Source: Prosopocoilus inquinatus
Taxonomy: Eukaryota > Arthropoda > Insecta > Coleoptera > Lucanidae
Direction: 5' to 3'
Length of the DNA stretch: 64,000 nucleotides
Assembly (NCBI GenBank): GCA_036172665.1
Contig: CM069876.1
Location: 7,254,001-7,318,000 of the forward strand
The notes under the pieces were generated by a model. It worked only from the letters and a program-made list of their open reading frames with translations. It was not told the origin of the DNA and ran no database searches. The position numbers and the translations under genes are program-made. Of this stretch, positions 12,284 to 22,689 are shown one piece after another. The first letter of the stretch is position 1, and every line of letters starts with the position of its first letter.

Positions 12284-12382
12284 ATTGCTCGCGTCTGTAT
12301 GTATATGCAATCTCTTGTAAAAGAAAAATATGATAAATTAGTTGCAATTTGCGTTTATTTTTTTTTAATTTATACTGCTGCG

Positions 12383-12399
12383 CCCCCCCCCCCCCCCTT
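12383..12399 (+). repeat. Poly-C tract in hAT subterminal region
   Basis: About 15 consecutive C residues followed shortly by another C/G-run block. Part of the GC-rich subterminal sequence of the hAT end. Confidence 0.7.
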
Positions 12400-13269
12400 G
12401 AAGACTTACGGGCCCCCCCAGGGGGGCGTGCCCCACAGTTTGGGAAACGCTGCTCTATGGTATACATACTACTGCAGCAACTCTTCCCACACTTGCATTG
12501 CAACAACTTCAAAAGCCGTCGAATTAAGTTTTCAAATATTACCACGTGCACCATATTCAGTAAATTGATTTTGCATCCTCCAATTACCATTACCAATTAT
12601 TTAGGAACTAAGAAGAGTCAATTGTAATTACCTAGTGGTTGGAGGAACAAACTGCAGACTTCTGAAAAGACGGAATTTTAAAGTTGAAGTACCAATGGTA
12701 AAAATCTGTGGATTTGTAGGAAGACTAAAATATTTGACAGACAGTTGAATTGTATAGTATAAATGTATAAAACAAAACAAAAACCAAGTCAATCTTTCAG
12801 AAAATGAAAATTTTTCCAGGGAATTTAATATGACTTTTCAGTTTCAATACTATACTTGCAAGTTGTCAAATAAACGACGTCCTATTATGATCATAAAACT
12901 TTATTGCGATCGATAACCCCTAATAAATTTTAATTACTTTACAATTCTCGTATTTTGAAAGCTTTAAGCCGTCTTGACCCAGTTATGAAGGTGAACTTTC
13001 CATGTATTTTGTAAATAATGTGAAGAGAAAATTTAATGTGTGCAGATGAAATTTCGCGTGCGTTTAGAATACGACAACACTGATTGTAAAATTTTGAAGA
13101 ACATTGTATTATACATGTACCTAACCCTTTTCTACCTTTCGGTGTAATGGTACCGATCCCTGAGCTTCTTGTTACGGTTTAAAAATTGCTGTTTATAGTG
13201 ACCCTTTATATGGCAAATTTTGCCGCAGTACGACGCGACGCTTGGTATAAATACGTTATTATTTCTCAT

Positions 13270-13850
13270 ACGGCCCGTCTCGTTCTTTCCGTTTTTAACC
13301 GGCAAGCAAAATGGTGGTTACGTTTCTTTATGCGCTGCAAGCCTTTGGTGCGACTTGTGTTGAAGCTTTCGTGAAGAATGAAACCAGCCGTTCTGAACGG
13401 AATGTGGGCCGTATCGCTTAAGTTTTCCCGCATCTGGGAGATCGTTTGTAGGTTCTGTGAAGTGTGCCACGCAATTCCCGGCTTGCCCGTTCTCCGACAA
13501 GGTAAGCGTCAGGATTAATTCGACAATTTTGATGTTCACTTGATTGCGTTTACCGTTTGCGGATGTTTATTTCCATATTTTCTTCGTTTCTCCGTTTTCA
13601 ATCGGCAAGCAAATTGGCGGTTACCTGTCTTTATGCGCTGCGTACCTTTGGTGTGACTTCTGTTGAAGCTTTCGTGAAGAATGAAACCAGCCGATCTGAA
13701 CAGACCGTGGGCCACATAGCTTTAGTTATCCCCGCGTCTGGGAGATCGTTTACGGGTTCTGTGAAGTGTGCCACGCTACTCCCGGCTTCCCTGTTCTCCG
13801 GCAAGGTAAGCGCCAGGTTTGATTCGACCGTTTTGATGTTCATTTGATTT
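13270..13850. repeat. Tandem duplication, two units of about 300 bp
   Basis: Unit 1 (about 13270-13545) and unit 2 (about 13580-13850) share GTTGAAGCTTTCGTGAAG, AATGAAACCAGCCG, TGGGAGATCGTTT and TCTGTGAAGTGTGCCACGC in the same order. On the minus strand both copies start with MNIK, share VAHFTEP and NDLPDAG, and then shift frame relative to each other. GC-richer than surroundings. It may be a remnant of an LTR element leader or a decayed gene family member; I cannot name it. Confidence 0.65.
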
Positions 13851-13991
13851 CCACGTGCGTTTACCGCTTGCGGTTGTTTATTTCCACATTTTCATCCTTA
13901 TAGCAAGTAGTCACGGGCAGATCGTAACGTTGAGTTTGAGCAGGCCTGGTTGGATATCGCCTTGCTTAGTACCGAGAACGCTGTTTTTCTA

Positions 13992-14283
13992 ATCCCGACA
14001 GGCGTTGCGACGGCTATGGTACGAAGAGTGGTAGGAACCGTTTTCCCGTGAAAGCAATTTCAACTCCTGCGATTCTTGGACTCCCCTCTCGATGTTGTAC
14101 TCCTGAGAGAAAGCGTAAGATTTTTCCATCTCAATCTTTTCTTGGTGGCAACGTGTTACGTGACGTTGCATCTTGGAGTATGTTTGTCGTAGTTTGTCGC
14201 GTAGCAAACCGGCAATGTGGGCGAACTTGGCGTCATTTTTGGGGTCCTTGAATTTTTCAACAGCGAACTCTTCCGGAGGGATT
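13992..14283 (-). pseudogene. Gag-like or unknown protein remnant
   Basis: The minus-strand frame from about 14280 reads IPPEEFAVEKFKDP, then NDAKFAHIAGLLRDKLRQT and a charged helical stretch ending RRNACRD at a stop. The composition (charged, helical, few stops) is protein-like, and the position beside a duplicated GC-rich unit suggests a retroelement gag or a host-like protein fragment. No zinc knuckle or catalytic motif is visible. Identity unknown. Confidence 0.25.
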
Positions 14284-14812
14284 TATTCGCCTGTGATAAT
14301 TTTTCTGTTTAACTGCCGTAACGTAATTACGATTTTACTAATTTTTCTTTTATATAGAGTCTATTTGCACAGTTTATGTCCCGTATACTTATTTTTGCAA
14401 GATGTTTATGTATCTATCAATTTAGTTGGCTCAAATTCAGAGACCGTAATGTCCTACTATTGGAGTTTTCCTCTACTTTGTTTTTCTTGTATAGTTTTTT
14501 TTTTGTAGATGTTAAGAGAGTGTAAGCTGCGCGAGAGTATTCCCACTAATGCGTTATACCCTTTTCATTGGACCCCGTGAATTATAATATTTTAGATACT
14601 TCCGCTATTGACAGCCCAGTACGGGGTTGCTTGCTATCACGGAGCACCGTGAATGTTATAAATAAACATACTATTTATACTGAATCTGAACATCTTTTAT
14701 ACCTCAATATTTACGCTTGTGGAAGGGAATGCAAGGGTTACTATATTTTTTTTGTCTTCACCTGTGGCGTACTGTTGGGGAAGCGCATCCTGGGGTGTTG
14801 TATCTTCTGGGA

Positions 14813-14870
14813 GACACTATCCCGGTCGTACAACTATCCCGGTCGTACAACTCTCCCGGTAGGGCATCCT
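14813..14870. repeat. Short tandem repeat, 18-bp unit
   Basis: CTATCCCGGTCGTACAA occurs twice in succession, followed by a partial third copy CTCTCCCGGT. Confidence 0.8.
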
Positions 14871-14989
14871 CCATTATTTATGGATTGTGTAACAGTGACC
14901 GTTACACTAGTTGAAACCCCCACGCCCGTCATCCCCACTGAGTGGGCACACTTACGCAATCTCCATTACATCGTTCTCGAGTGAACGAT

Positions 14990-16084
14990 CGACTTTTCAT
15001 TTAGAGCACGGTAAGTTACGGTTGGCGCAGTCTCACTAGCTATGGATTAAAAACGCGCAACGCGCTACTTTTGTTACCACATAAGCAAACTTGTGTCAGG
15101 CTACTCCTAAAAGGTATTTGGATAGGTATGTTTTGGATTTGATGCTCCTTGAATCAAGTTATTATTATCTCGGTTTTCTTGTCTTATAGGTCTTTTTCGT
15201 AACAGGTTTTTAAAGTAATTGCCTGCAACTAGGTGTGCGATATACTGCACATATTCATTCTCACAGAAACTGAGGAGAATTTCTAAAATAACCATATGGA
15301 TTCCTCCTTGCCTCGGAAAAAAAATTCTTATTAATTTGTTCAATGATTCAATAATTTTCTCCTAAAGTCGCCAATAAATTACCGTACTTCACATATAAGG
15401 AGAACGAAGCACTGGCATGAGGAAACGCAATATGTGCGTTCGAGAATACCGCAGTCGGGCGCACAGTAGAAATTAATTAGCTCGATAATCAAAAGTTATT
15501 TATAACCTATTAATTAAAAGAGTAAACACCGTTTCTTATTGAATTGCCATACATCATTCCGGTTGCAGCGCGCCGAACAGCGACACACTCATTTCGAGCA
15601 ACAAAAACGAAAGTATTTTTGCGTGTCCGATTTAATTAAATAATAATAAGAATTACGCAAACAATAAATTATGAACTGGACGACGCCCACGTTAATATTA
15701 ATTAAAACGTTTCACTCAGTAATGGATGAATAAATCTCCAGTGGCTTTCTGCAAAGTCCTTTACAATTTCTTAGGAATGCTGTTTGTAACCGGGTGATTT
15801 CAATAGTTTGCAAGAAACTCTCAGTGACATCCGCAACTAAAATGCATCTCCTGCATTCAAACATTAAGGCCATGTGCTACAAGGCTCGAAGAATTTTCGA
15901 CTAACGTAACACTTAAGGTGCGTACATATTAAAAAGTCGCAAAATAATCCAAACTGCCCTATATATATGTTTAGAATTCTCGATGAAAGCGTGTCTAGAA
16001 CATTGATTAAATATTTACTTCTGAGGAAAACAACCAACTGAATTCTATATCTCTGAAAAAAAAAACTTCCTTTATTAGTAAATA
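14990..16084. other. No recognised gene
   Basis: AT-rich sequence without supported ORF, splice pattern or repeat. Confidence 0.4.
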
Positions 16085-17413
16085 TCGTGCCTTCGATTGA
16101 ATTCCTCGTTAAAGTAAGCTGTGATTTTTTTATGAAGTTGGCGACACAATTCTAGAGAAAACAGTTGTCATTAACTGTCAGTACTGATCATAACATCAAA
16201 TAAAAACACAACATTAAAGTTTAAAGTAGATGCTCAAAGTGCTCTCCTTCAGCTTGAATACATAAGCGAACTCTGCGTTTCATGTTTTCAAACCCGTTTG
16301 CTAAGTGTTCGGGGGTTATGTTAGCACACACATCTGTAATGCCCGCACGAAGTTCTTCGATTGTGTGACGCGTAGTTCTAAAAACTGTGTTTTTCATGTA
16401 CGGATAAATGAAGTAATCCATAATTGTGAGATCCGGAGACCTTGCAGGAAAATTCACAATCCGATTATCGAAAAACTGCTGCAAGAAAGTCATTGTTTGA
16501 TGAGCTGTGTGGGCAGTAGCATTGTCTTGCTGAAAAAAACCCTTCTGTAAGTTCATCATCATGTAGTTGATTAATGAAAGGTTCTAATAACTCATTTCGG
16601 TATCTTTCAGCAGTTACTGAGTCGTTAAAAAATATTGGTCCGATGATACGCCTTCTTGACACTGCTAGCCAAACACCAATTTTTAATGGATGTAATGGAG
16701 TTTCCACAAATTCATGGGGATTTTCTGCTGACCATATTCTCATATTCTGTTTATTTAAATACCCTGAGAGATGAAACCAGGCCTCATCGGAAAAGAAACA
16801 CTTTTCAAGAATGTCGTCGTTGTTTAAGTCATCAAGAAATCACTGACAATATTCTATTCTTCTGTGAAGAGTCTGAGTTCGTGGACTGCTTGAATCTTAT
16901 ATGGATAAAGCTTTACGTCTTTTTTAAGAATAGTGTGACATATTCCCACTGATAGTTGAACTTCTTATGAAAGTTTCGCAATAGATTTCTTGGGAGAGTG
17001 TTCCATTCAATCCCGAACATCTTCAATGCAGGCTGCAGTCCTGTTCTTAGCTGCTCCGCTCCCTGTTTTGCGACCAAGTGATCCTGTTTCACGAAATTTA
17101 AGAACACAAGCATGGATATGTTTAACAAGCTGTTCATAAGTAATAGCAAAATTAGAAAACTGCTGTCGAAACTTCAGTACACACTGATTAATTGAATAAA
17201 CTAACTGTCCATTTTCTATTCTACCGGTTTGAAAATAATTTTCAACAATAAATATTTTCTAATTCTAACATTTTGAATTAATTGAAAATACATAGTGTCA
17301 ATTTGACATTTGTTTAATTAAATAATTGAACAGCTATCAGTGCTGCAAATCTTAGGAGAAAAAAACAGTAAAATCATAGCCCACTTTAATGAGGAATTCA
17401 ATTGAAGGCACGG
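16085..17413 (-). mobile_element. Tc1/mariner element, family B copy 1
   Basis: A 1329-bp element bounded by TA on both sides. Termini TCGTGCCTTCGATTGAATTC (left) and CCGTGCCTTCAATTGAATTC (right, reverse complement) extend as inverted repeats for about 45 bp. A second copy occupies 32191-33496. Contains a broken transposase on the minus strand. Confidence 0.9.
16218..17271 (-). pseudogene. Tc1/mariner transposase, D-D35-D spacing, broken
   Basis: The minus strand begins MLELEN, hits an early stop/frameshift, then gives an N-terminal HTH region (GRIENGQLVY, LRFRETGS-type box GSLGRKTGSGAAK) and the catalytic core: SDEAWFHLSGYLNKQN, GVWLAVSRRRIIGPIFF, QQDNATAHTAHQT and ARSPDLTIMDYF. Counting from the second Asp (QQD) to the third (MDY) gives 35 intervening residues. 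It ends GEHFEHLL. Damage: early frameshift at the N terminus, a deletion near 16880 relative to the sister copy, and a frameshift near 16535 at an A-run. All three catalytic Asp codons survive. Not functional as it stands. Confidence 0.85.
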
Positions 17414-17782
17414 TATATCTGTTCATGTAATATGTGGTACGTAAGATATTCTCTTGATGATTGGCTTCGATTGCAGAATTAGAAATTTCTTTGCGGTTGA
17501 TTAATCAAAGCTCATCAGAGCAGGATGCTTCTCGTATTACGGTGGATACATCTCTGGAATTTGCATTAACGTGCATAATATGGAATGATTTATTTCCGCA
17601 AATAATGATGCTGATGTGCGAGGGCAGTAGTTATAACCACTGTTTATATTTTATAAAGGAATTCCCATATATACATTTTTACTAAAACATCATTCGCAAA
17701 TAAATATTTGAGCGGTTACACACGTTACTAGTTTTTTTTTAGAAGTTATCAAGTTTTCTCAAAGGCAAGAAATTACAAACAT

Positions 17783-17965
17783 TTTGTTGCAAATCGTTTG
17801 ATTGCAGTGGATCCCTCGAGCAACATCTGTACAGTTGGTTCAGCCCTACGCTTCTGCTGACCAAGCCGAAGCTGAAACAGCTGTACAAAAGATGCTCGTA
17901 CAGCAGCTTCAGCCGTATTTGGGGCTTCGTCAGAAGAAGCGTAGGGTTGAAACAGCTAATAAAAA
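17783..17965. ncRNA. Degenerate hammerhead repeat, inverted pair (copy 1)
   Basis: Related to the hammerhead repeat at 47.6 kb: shares GCAAATCGTTT, GATTGCAGTG and CTCGAGCA. On the plus strand CTGACCA, then AGC-CGAA-GCT, then GAAACAGCTGTA resembles a hammerhead with a G8 change. On the minus strand CTGACGA, an AGCC/GGCT stem, then GAAGC resembles a second one with an altered GAAA. The two form an inverted pair (AACCCTACGCTTCTTCTGA against AGCCCTACGCTTCTGCTGA). Probably inactive relics. Confidence 0.55.
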
Positions 17966-17999
17966 CAAGAATAACAAGAAAAATATTGAAATAGGAATC

Positions 18000-19947
18000 C
18001 AGCGCATTAACATCCCACATATTAGCATACAAGCGACTGCGCTGTATCCACCGCATAACACTGATCTCAGTACTTGTAGTTATTTTATCGGTATGTCGTA
18101 GGGTTCATTCGATATGCTTGGTACCAAATTTCAACTGAACGCCGCAACTATTTTAATCATTCATAAGCGTAATCAATTCAATTATTATCCCTTCACATCT
18201 CACTTAAACTTTGCGAAATGCCACAATCGCCGTTTAAATTTTAAAGAAGTCACAGGTCAAATAAGTAGCATGCATACAACAGCATTCCTAGAAACAATTA
18301 CAGCCGATATTTATGTCATTAACTCTGTAATTATAAAAAAAAAATATACTCTCTTTCTTTCAGCTCGCTACTTCTTCCCAGTAACGCATGTTTATCTGCC
18401 GATTTCTCAGAAATTGCTCTTATCTTTAAATAAATACAATACCAAGGGTCAGACTGGAACATGTGCGTTTTTCTTCGTAATGTTAATCAACATGACGTGT
18501 GAATGTAAGTATGTATTGTCATGAACAAATAAATAATTATATTTTATTATGCGCAATCATTTCGGGACTCGGGATACGAGGTGCAACATACCTTACACGA
18601 CTATCTAATCATATTTATGCGGAACAATGAAATACAAGGAAGGGGCTTTTCCGATTCGCGAAAACTAACGCAGGATGCACTTATGTGTCTTAAGCTGCAT
18701 TCACAACCTCGTAATTAGTCATTTCAATTAATTGATTTACATAACGCACATATATGTTCAAAGTTATTCGATGTAAGCATTCACAACTGAAAAATTAGTA
18801 ATTAGTAATTAAGCGTAGCAGCAATAGTTTACAAACTTCGAACTTAATAAGTAAATGAGAACAAACGCATGCGCAGGAGCTAAATTTTGTAAGTTGAGGT
18901 TATATAGTTATTTACTATCACGGAAATCATAAAGAACAGAAAGAAAAGTTGCATTTGTACAGTTTAGGTTTCATTCTAATAGTATATTTAATTAAATCAA
19001 ACCACGTAAATTGCCAAAATCGACATGTATTTTCACACATAGATACCCATATGGCGCCGTTTTAATTTTAATTTTACTTAGCGTTGTGAATGCTGGGGTT
19101 TAACTGCAGGTATAATTACAATTGTACTTCTTAATTCATGAATAAATTACTAGGTTGTGTATGAAACTTTAGGATAAAAAAAGCACTTACACATGTACAC
19201 ACATATGTTCAAAGAAAAAGCAGTTGTAAATAATATGTATTAAAAAATATGTAGGTTAGTATAGTATTTTAACAAAAGTACACTTATTTTCTACATCTTG
19301 AGTGTTTAACTTAAATTTGACCTACCATCATAATTACGGTTTTATAATATTTATAATTTTTATTTATGTAAAAGAAAACGCTGAATATAGGGTTCCTAAT
19401 TGTAGTTTCGACAGTTACTGCAGATATAATCTCAAGTTACGAATAGGTGCTATCGTACTATGATATTCAAACTCTTTGCAGATTTTTACTACCCACTACC
19501 CAAGTAACACATATACAGTTCGAAAACGAAACAGACCTAAGAAAATATCTGTTTGGAAAAGCGCAAAAATATGTGCATTTATAATCCTAGGTGGATACAC
19601 ATTTATTCTATAACCAACTGTCATATATCACTCCCCTTCCTCCCGGCTCTATAACCAATAGAATTTAAATTGGGAAACCATGAATGGTATATCATTGAAA
19701 AGGTAATTTTATGGAGAATTCAGTAATGCGAATATGAATAACCGAAAATTAGATTTTAGCGCCCTCTTTCGAGAAAAAATATGGTTTCGTAATCCAAAGT
19801 GTGATAATTCATATGAAAACTAATTTTACTGGTAATACAATGGGCGAGATGACCACTTATTTTCACCTCAGGCAACACAGGCTTAAAGTTTGAAATTAAA
19901 AATGTTAAGTGTGACATTTATTTATTAACTTTTCCTGCTTTACAAAG
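18000..19947. other. No recognised gene; weak inverted repeat 18.70-19.16 kb
   Basis: ORFs here have no recognisable content. CATTCACAACCTCGTAATTAG near 18712 and the reverse complement of the CTAGGTTGTGTATG region near 19155 resemble each other, and GCATTCACAAC/GTTGTGAATGC recur between them, so an old MITE of about 460 bp is possible. Confidence 0.3.
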
Positions 19948-19959
19948 GAAGTCAGTACA

Positions 19960-20123
19960 AAAACGATTTGCACAAAAATTTTTCTAAAATCTTTCATTAT
20001 GCTTTGACAGCAAGCATGGCCGCCTTGCATGGGGGACTCATTAGGAGCAAATCCCGCTTCAATTTGTCTATCCTACTGCAATGTTAGGTCAAAAAGCGAT
20101 AGTAAGATGTCGCTATTTTATAT
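19960..20123 (+). mobile_element. Hammerhead-repeat insertion, 5'-truncated (copy 2)
   Basis: 164 bp flanked by an exact 12-bp direct repeat GAAGTCAGTACA (19948-19959 and 20124-20135). The inserted sequence, from ACGATTTGCACAAAA to GTCGCTATTTTATAT, matches the right-hand part of the copies at 43.7 and 47.6 kb but lacks the hammerhead portion. Removing it and one repeat restores a reading frame into the non-LTR linker (KSVQFKIWKRDF). A truncated copy with a target duplication points to target-primed reverse transcription rather than cut-and-paste. Confidence 0.85.
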
Positions 20124-20135
20124 GAAGTCAGTACA

Positions 20136-22264
20136 GTTCAAAATTTGGAAACGAGATTTCAACGATACCAGCACATCCAGATTTTTACACGATCTAAGCA
20201 TAATAGACTGGACGGTTTTAAATAGTCAGCTGAGTGCAAACGATAAATGGAATAAGTTTACTCCTATCAGATACCTTCAATTATCATTTTCCCGTACTTC
20301 AGAAAACACTTTCCAGCAAACCTAAAAAAATAAATCAAACCGAGGATATTCAACGATGCAAGAAACTTTTAGACACCCTGTACGTGTTAAAGAATCATGA
20401 TGCTTCGATGGAAACCCCGTATAAACAAACCAAAGCAATATACAACTCCCTGCTGAAACAAGCACGAACCAAACGTTATGATGACTTAATCACTACATCG
20501 GATAACAAATCAACAGCTATATGGGAGGTTGTCTCAGATTGCTTGGGAAAAAAATCACCTAAAAATGTCCCGACTAGTCTATCGGCAGAAGTTTTTAATA
20601 CCAATTTTTCCTCCCGTGTAGAAGACATACAAAAAAGTAACATCGCCGGAAGAAGACGTTCCGAAAGTCAGTACAAATGCGATATACCATCCAACGATAA
20701 ATCCATTTTTCTCCATCCCACTTCCATTGAAGAAGTCTTCGATATTGCTACCAAAGTGAAAAGTAAAAAAAGTGCAGGTTTCGACAACTTCAATGTTTTT
20801 ACTAAAAAAGAGTATTCACCTACTAGCACTTCCCCTCGTTGATATTGAAATACATCCTTAGCAACTGGACAGTTACCTGAACACCTCAAACTTGCAGTCG
20901 TTAAGCCAGTTTTGAAGAGAGGGGATCCTGAAGATGTATCCAACTATAGGCCCATAAGTCTGCTATCATCCTTTTCAAAAATATTTGAATATGTGGTTCT
21001 TGATAGAGTACAGAATTTCATGCTACGACACAACCTCCTGAACACAAACCAACATGGTTTCTTGAAAGGGAAAAGCATCGAAACTGCCCTCTACGATTTC
21101 ACTTCTACTGTCCTGCACAACTGAGAAAATGATAAATTGGCTTGTGGACTATTTTTGGATCTGACGAAGGTCTTCGAAACGCTAGACCACAACATCCTGT
21201 ACTCAAAACTGGATCGCTACGGTATCAGGGGAAATGCCCTCGATTGGATAAAATCATATCTCTCCAACAGATTACAAAAAGTAGTCATGATGGACAAACA
21301 TGGAAGCCAGGAATCTAAGCTAACAGAAATCTCTACAGGTGTACCACAGAGCAGCGTTCTTGGTCCACTACTATTTATTATCTTTCTGAATGATCTGCCT
21401 CTAAAAAACGAAACACCCTCCTGCCACGTATACAACTATGCTGATGACACTTGTATGTTAGTCACTGGTACCACCTTCATGGACATGAAACAACTGGGAT
21501 GTCAATCTGTGAAGAATATAGATGACTGGTTGTGTACCAATAATTTAATTCAGAATGATGCTAAAACTAAGTGCATATTATTCAAAAGTGTTAATTTCTG
21601 TGATACCCCATCCCACATAAATTTAAACGGCAAAAAAATCAACTTGGATAACAGTGTACCGTACCTCGGTATACAAGTTGACGAAAATTTGAACTGGAAG
21701 ACACACATTGACCGCCTCCGAAATAAACTCAGCTCCGCGTGTTTCGGACTTAGAGTTCTCAGTCGTTATGTCAGCTCCCAAGTGTTAAGAACTGCTTATT
21801 ATGCCAACATATATTCCCATCTACAGTACGGGATCATATTCTGGGGAAGCAGCACACACATCAATCACGTCTTTACGTTGCAAAAAAGAGCATTACGAAT
21901 TATGTTCAAACTGTCTCTACGAGAATCCTGCAGGGGAATATTCCAGTCGAAGCGCCTTCTCACAGTACACGGAATATATATTTACAAATGCTTAATATAT
22001 TTATTAAAAAACAGACATTTATTTGCAAATTGTCAGCAAATACGCTACTAGAAACGATAAATGCTAGTATACCCATCTCACAGGCTAACTAAATTTGAAC
22101 AAGGTACCCAATACTCTTGCATGAAATTATTTAATCATCTACCACTAACTTATAAGCTAATGTTTGATTCTAAGAATTTAAATATTGTCAAGAATAAAAT
22201 ATTTAACCTGCTAGTAGAAATCGAACCTTATTCGCTAAATGATTTTTATCGTTTTGAGTGGTAA
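20136..22264 (+). pseudogene. Non-LTR reverse transcriptase, broken
   Basis: Successive frames give linker (KIWKRDFNDTS), then KSKKSAGFDNFNVF just before the RT, LAVVKPVLKRGDP-like and NYRPISLLSSFSKIFE, GFLKGKSIETALYDF, GLFLDLTKVFETLDHNIL, GVPQSSVLGPLLFIIFLNDL, the catalytic NYADDTCML box (about 21432-21460), PYLGIQVDENLNW, YGIIFWGSS and the terminal LFNHLPLTYKL segment (22061-22264). Frameshifts lie near 20320, 20840-20910, and stops at about 21124 and 22051. The YADD box and the GVPQ box are intact. It resembles the RT at 9.15-10.74 kb in motif wording but is a distinct element. Confidence 0.85.
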
Positions 22265-22394
22265 TACTACAAGCTTACATCAGTTTCCTTGTTAGGACAC
22301 TTAATTTTAAAATTATATACTTATTGCGATGTTATAACCATGAACTATTATTGTGACGTTTTCGAACTTATTGTTTTCAGTTTCGAAATAAACA

Positions 22395-22440
<46 letters not shown>

Positions 22441-22441
22441 T
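22395..22441 (+). repeat. (ATT)n 3' tail of non-LTR element
   Basis: About fifteen ATT units immediately after AATAAACAT; typical tail of this non-LTR group and matches the (ATT)n tail of the element at 8.95 kb. Confidence 0.9.
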
Positions 22442-22689
22442 TTAATGATTGATAATAAACGGATTTGTCTTATAGACCCCCACACCCACAAATATTTTAA
22501 AAAAAGGTCTAAACTAGCATTCATACAAAATAAACTAACAAATAAAGGTTGTATAAGACACGAGCATAACCTCAAATATGACAAAAGTCAACTTATTATT
22601 TATTTCTCATTGTATCCTACCACACAGCATAAAATAGCACCAATCATAACCTCCTCTAATTATTATGAATTCCATTGATCACCCGGTAT

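Larger units (their letters stand above)
8688..12452. mobile_element. hAT-type DNA transposon, host of a non-LTR insertion
   Basis: Left terminus CAGCGTCTCCCAAACTTTT and right terminus (reverse complement CAGCGTTTCCCAAACTGT) match at 15 of the first 16 bases and are flanked by an exact 8-bp direct repeat CTCTATGG at 8680-8687 and 12453-12460. Eight-bp duplications and CAG...CTG ends are diagnostic of the hAT superfamily. Subterminal sequence is C-rich at both ends (CCCCCC runs). No hAT transposase frame is visible, so this was a short non-autonomous element; most of its present length is the inserted retrotransposon at about 8946-11880. Confidence 0.85.
20136..22441 (+). mobile_element. Non-LTR retrotransposon (Jockey/CR1-like), 5'-truncated
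   Basis: RT-linker, RT and C-terminal region in plus-strand frames, then a 3' UTR with AATAAA at about 22387 and an (ATT)n tail of about 47 bp. The endonuclease and ORF1 are absent. The element extends upstream at least to 19948, where the hammerhead repeat inserted. Confidence 0.85.

Noticed and set aside
12299..12627. Pro-rich ORFs across the poly-C tract
   Set aside because: Low-complexity translation of the hAT subterminal C-runs.
16305..16950. Plus-strand ORFs across the family B element
   Set aside because: Antisense shadows of the transposase; the minus-strand frame carries the catalytic motifs. The same applies to plus-strand ORFs at 32641-32950 and 41125-41421.
20029..20325. ORF MGDSLGANPAS joined to the non-LTR linker
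   Set aside because: Same accidental fusion of the inserted repeat with the host element's frame.
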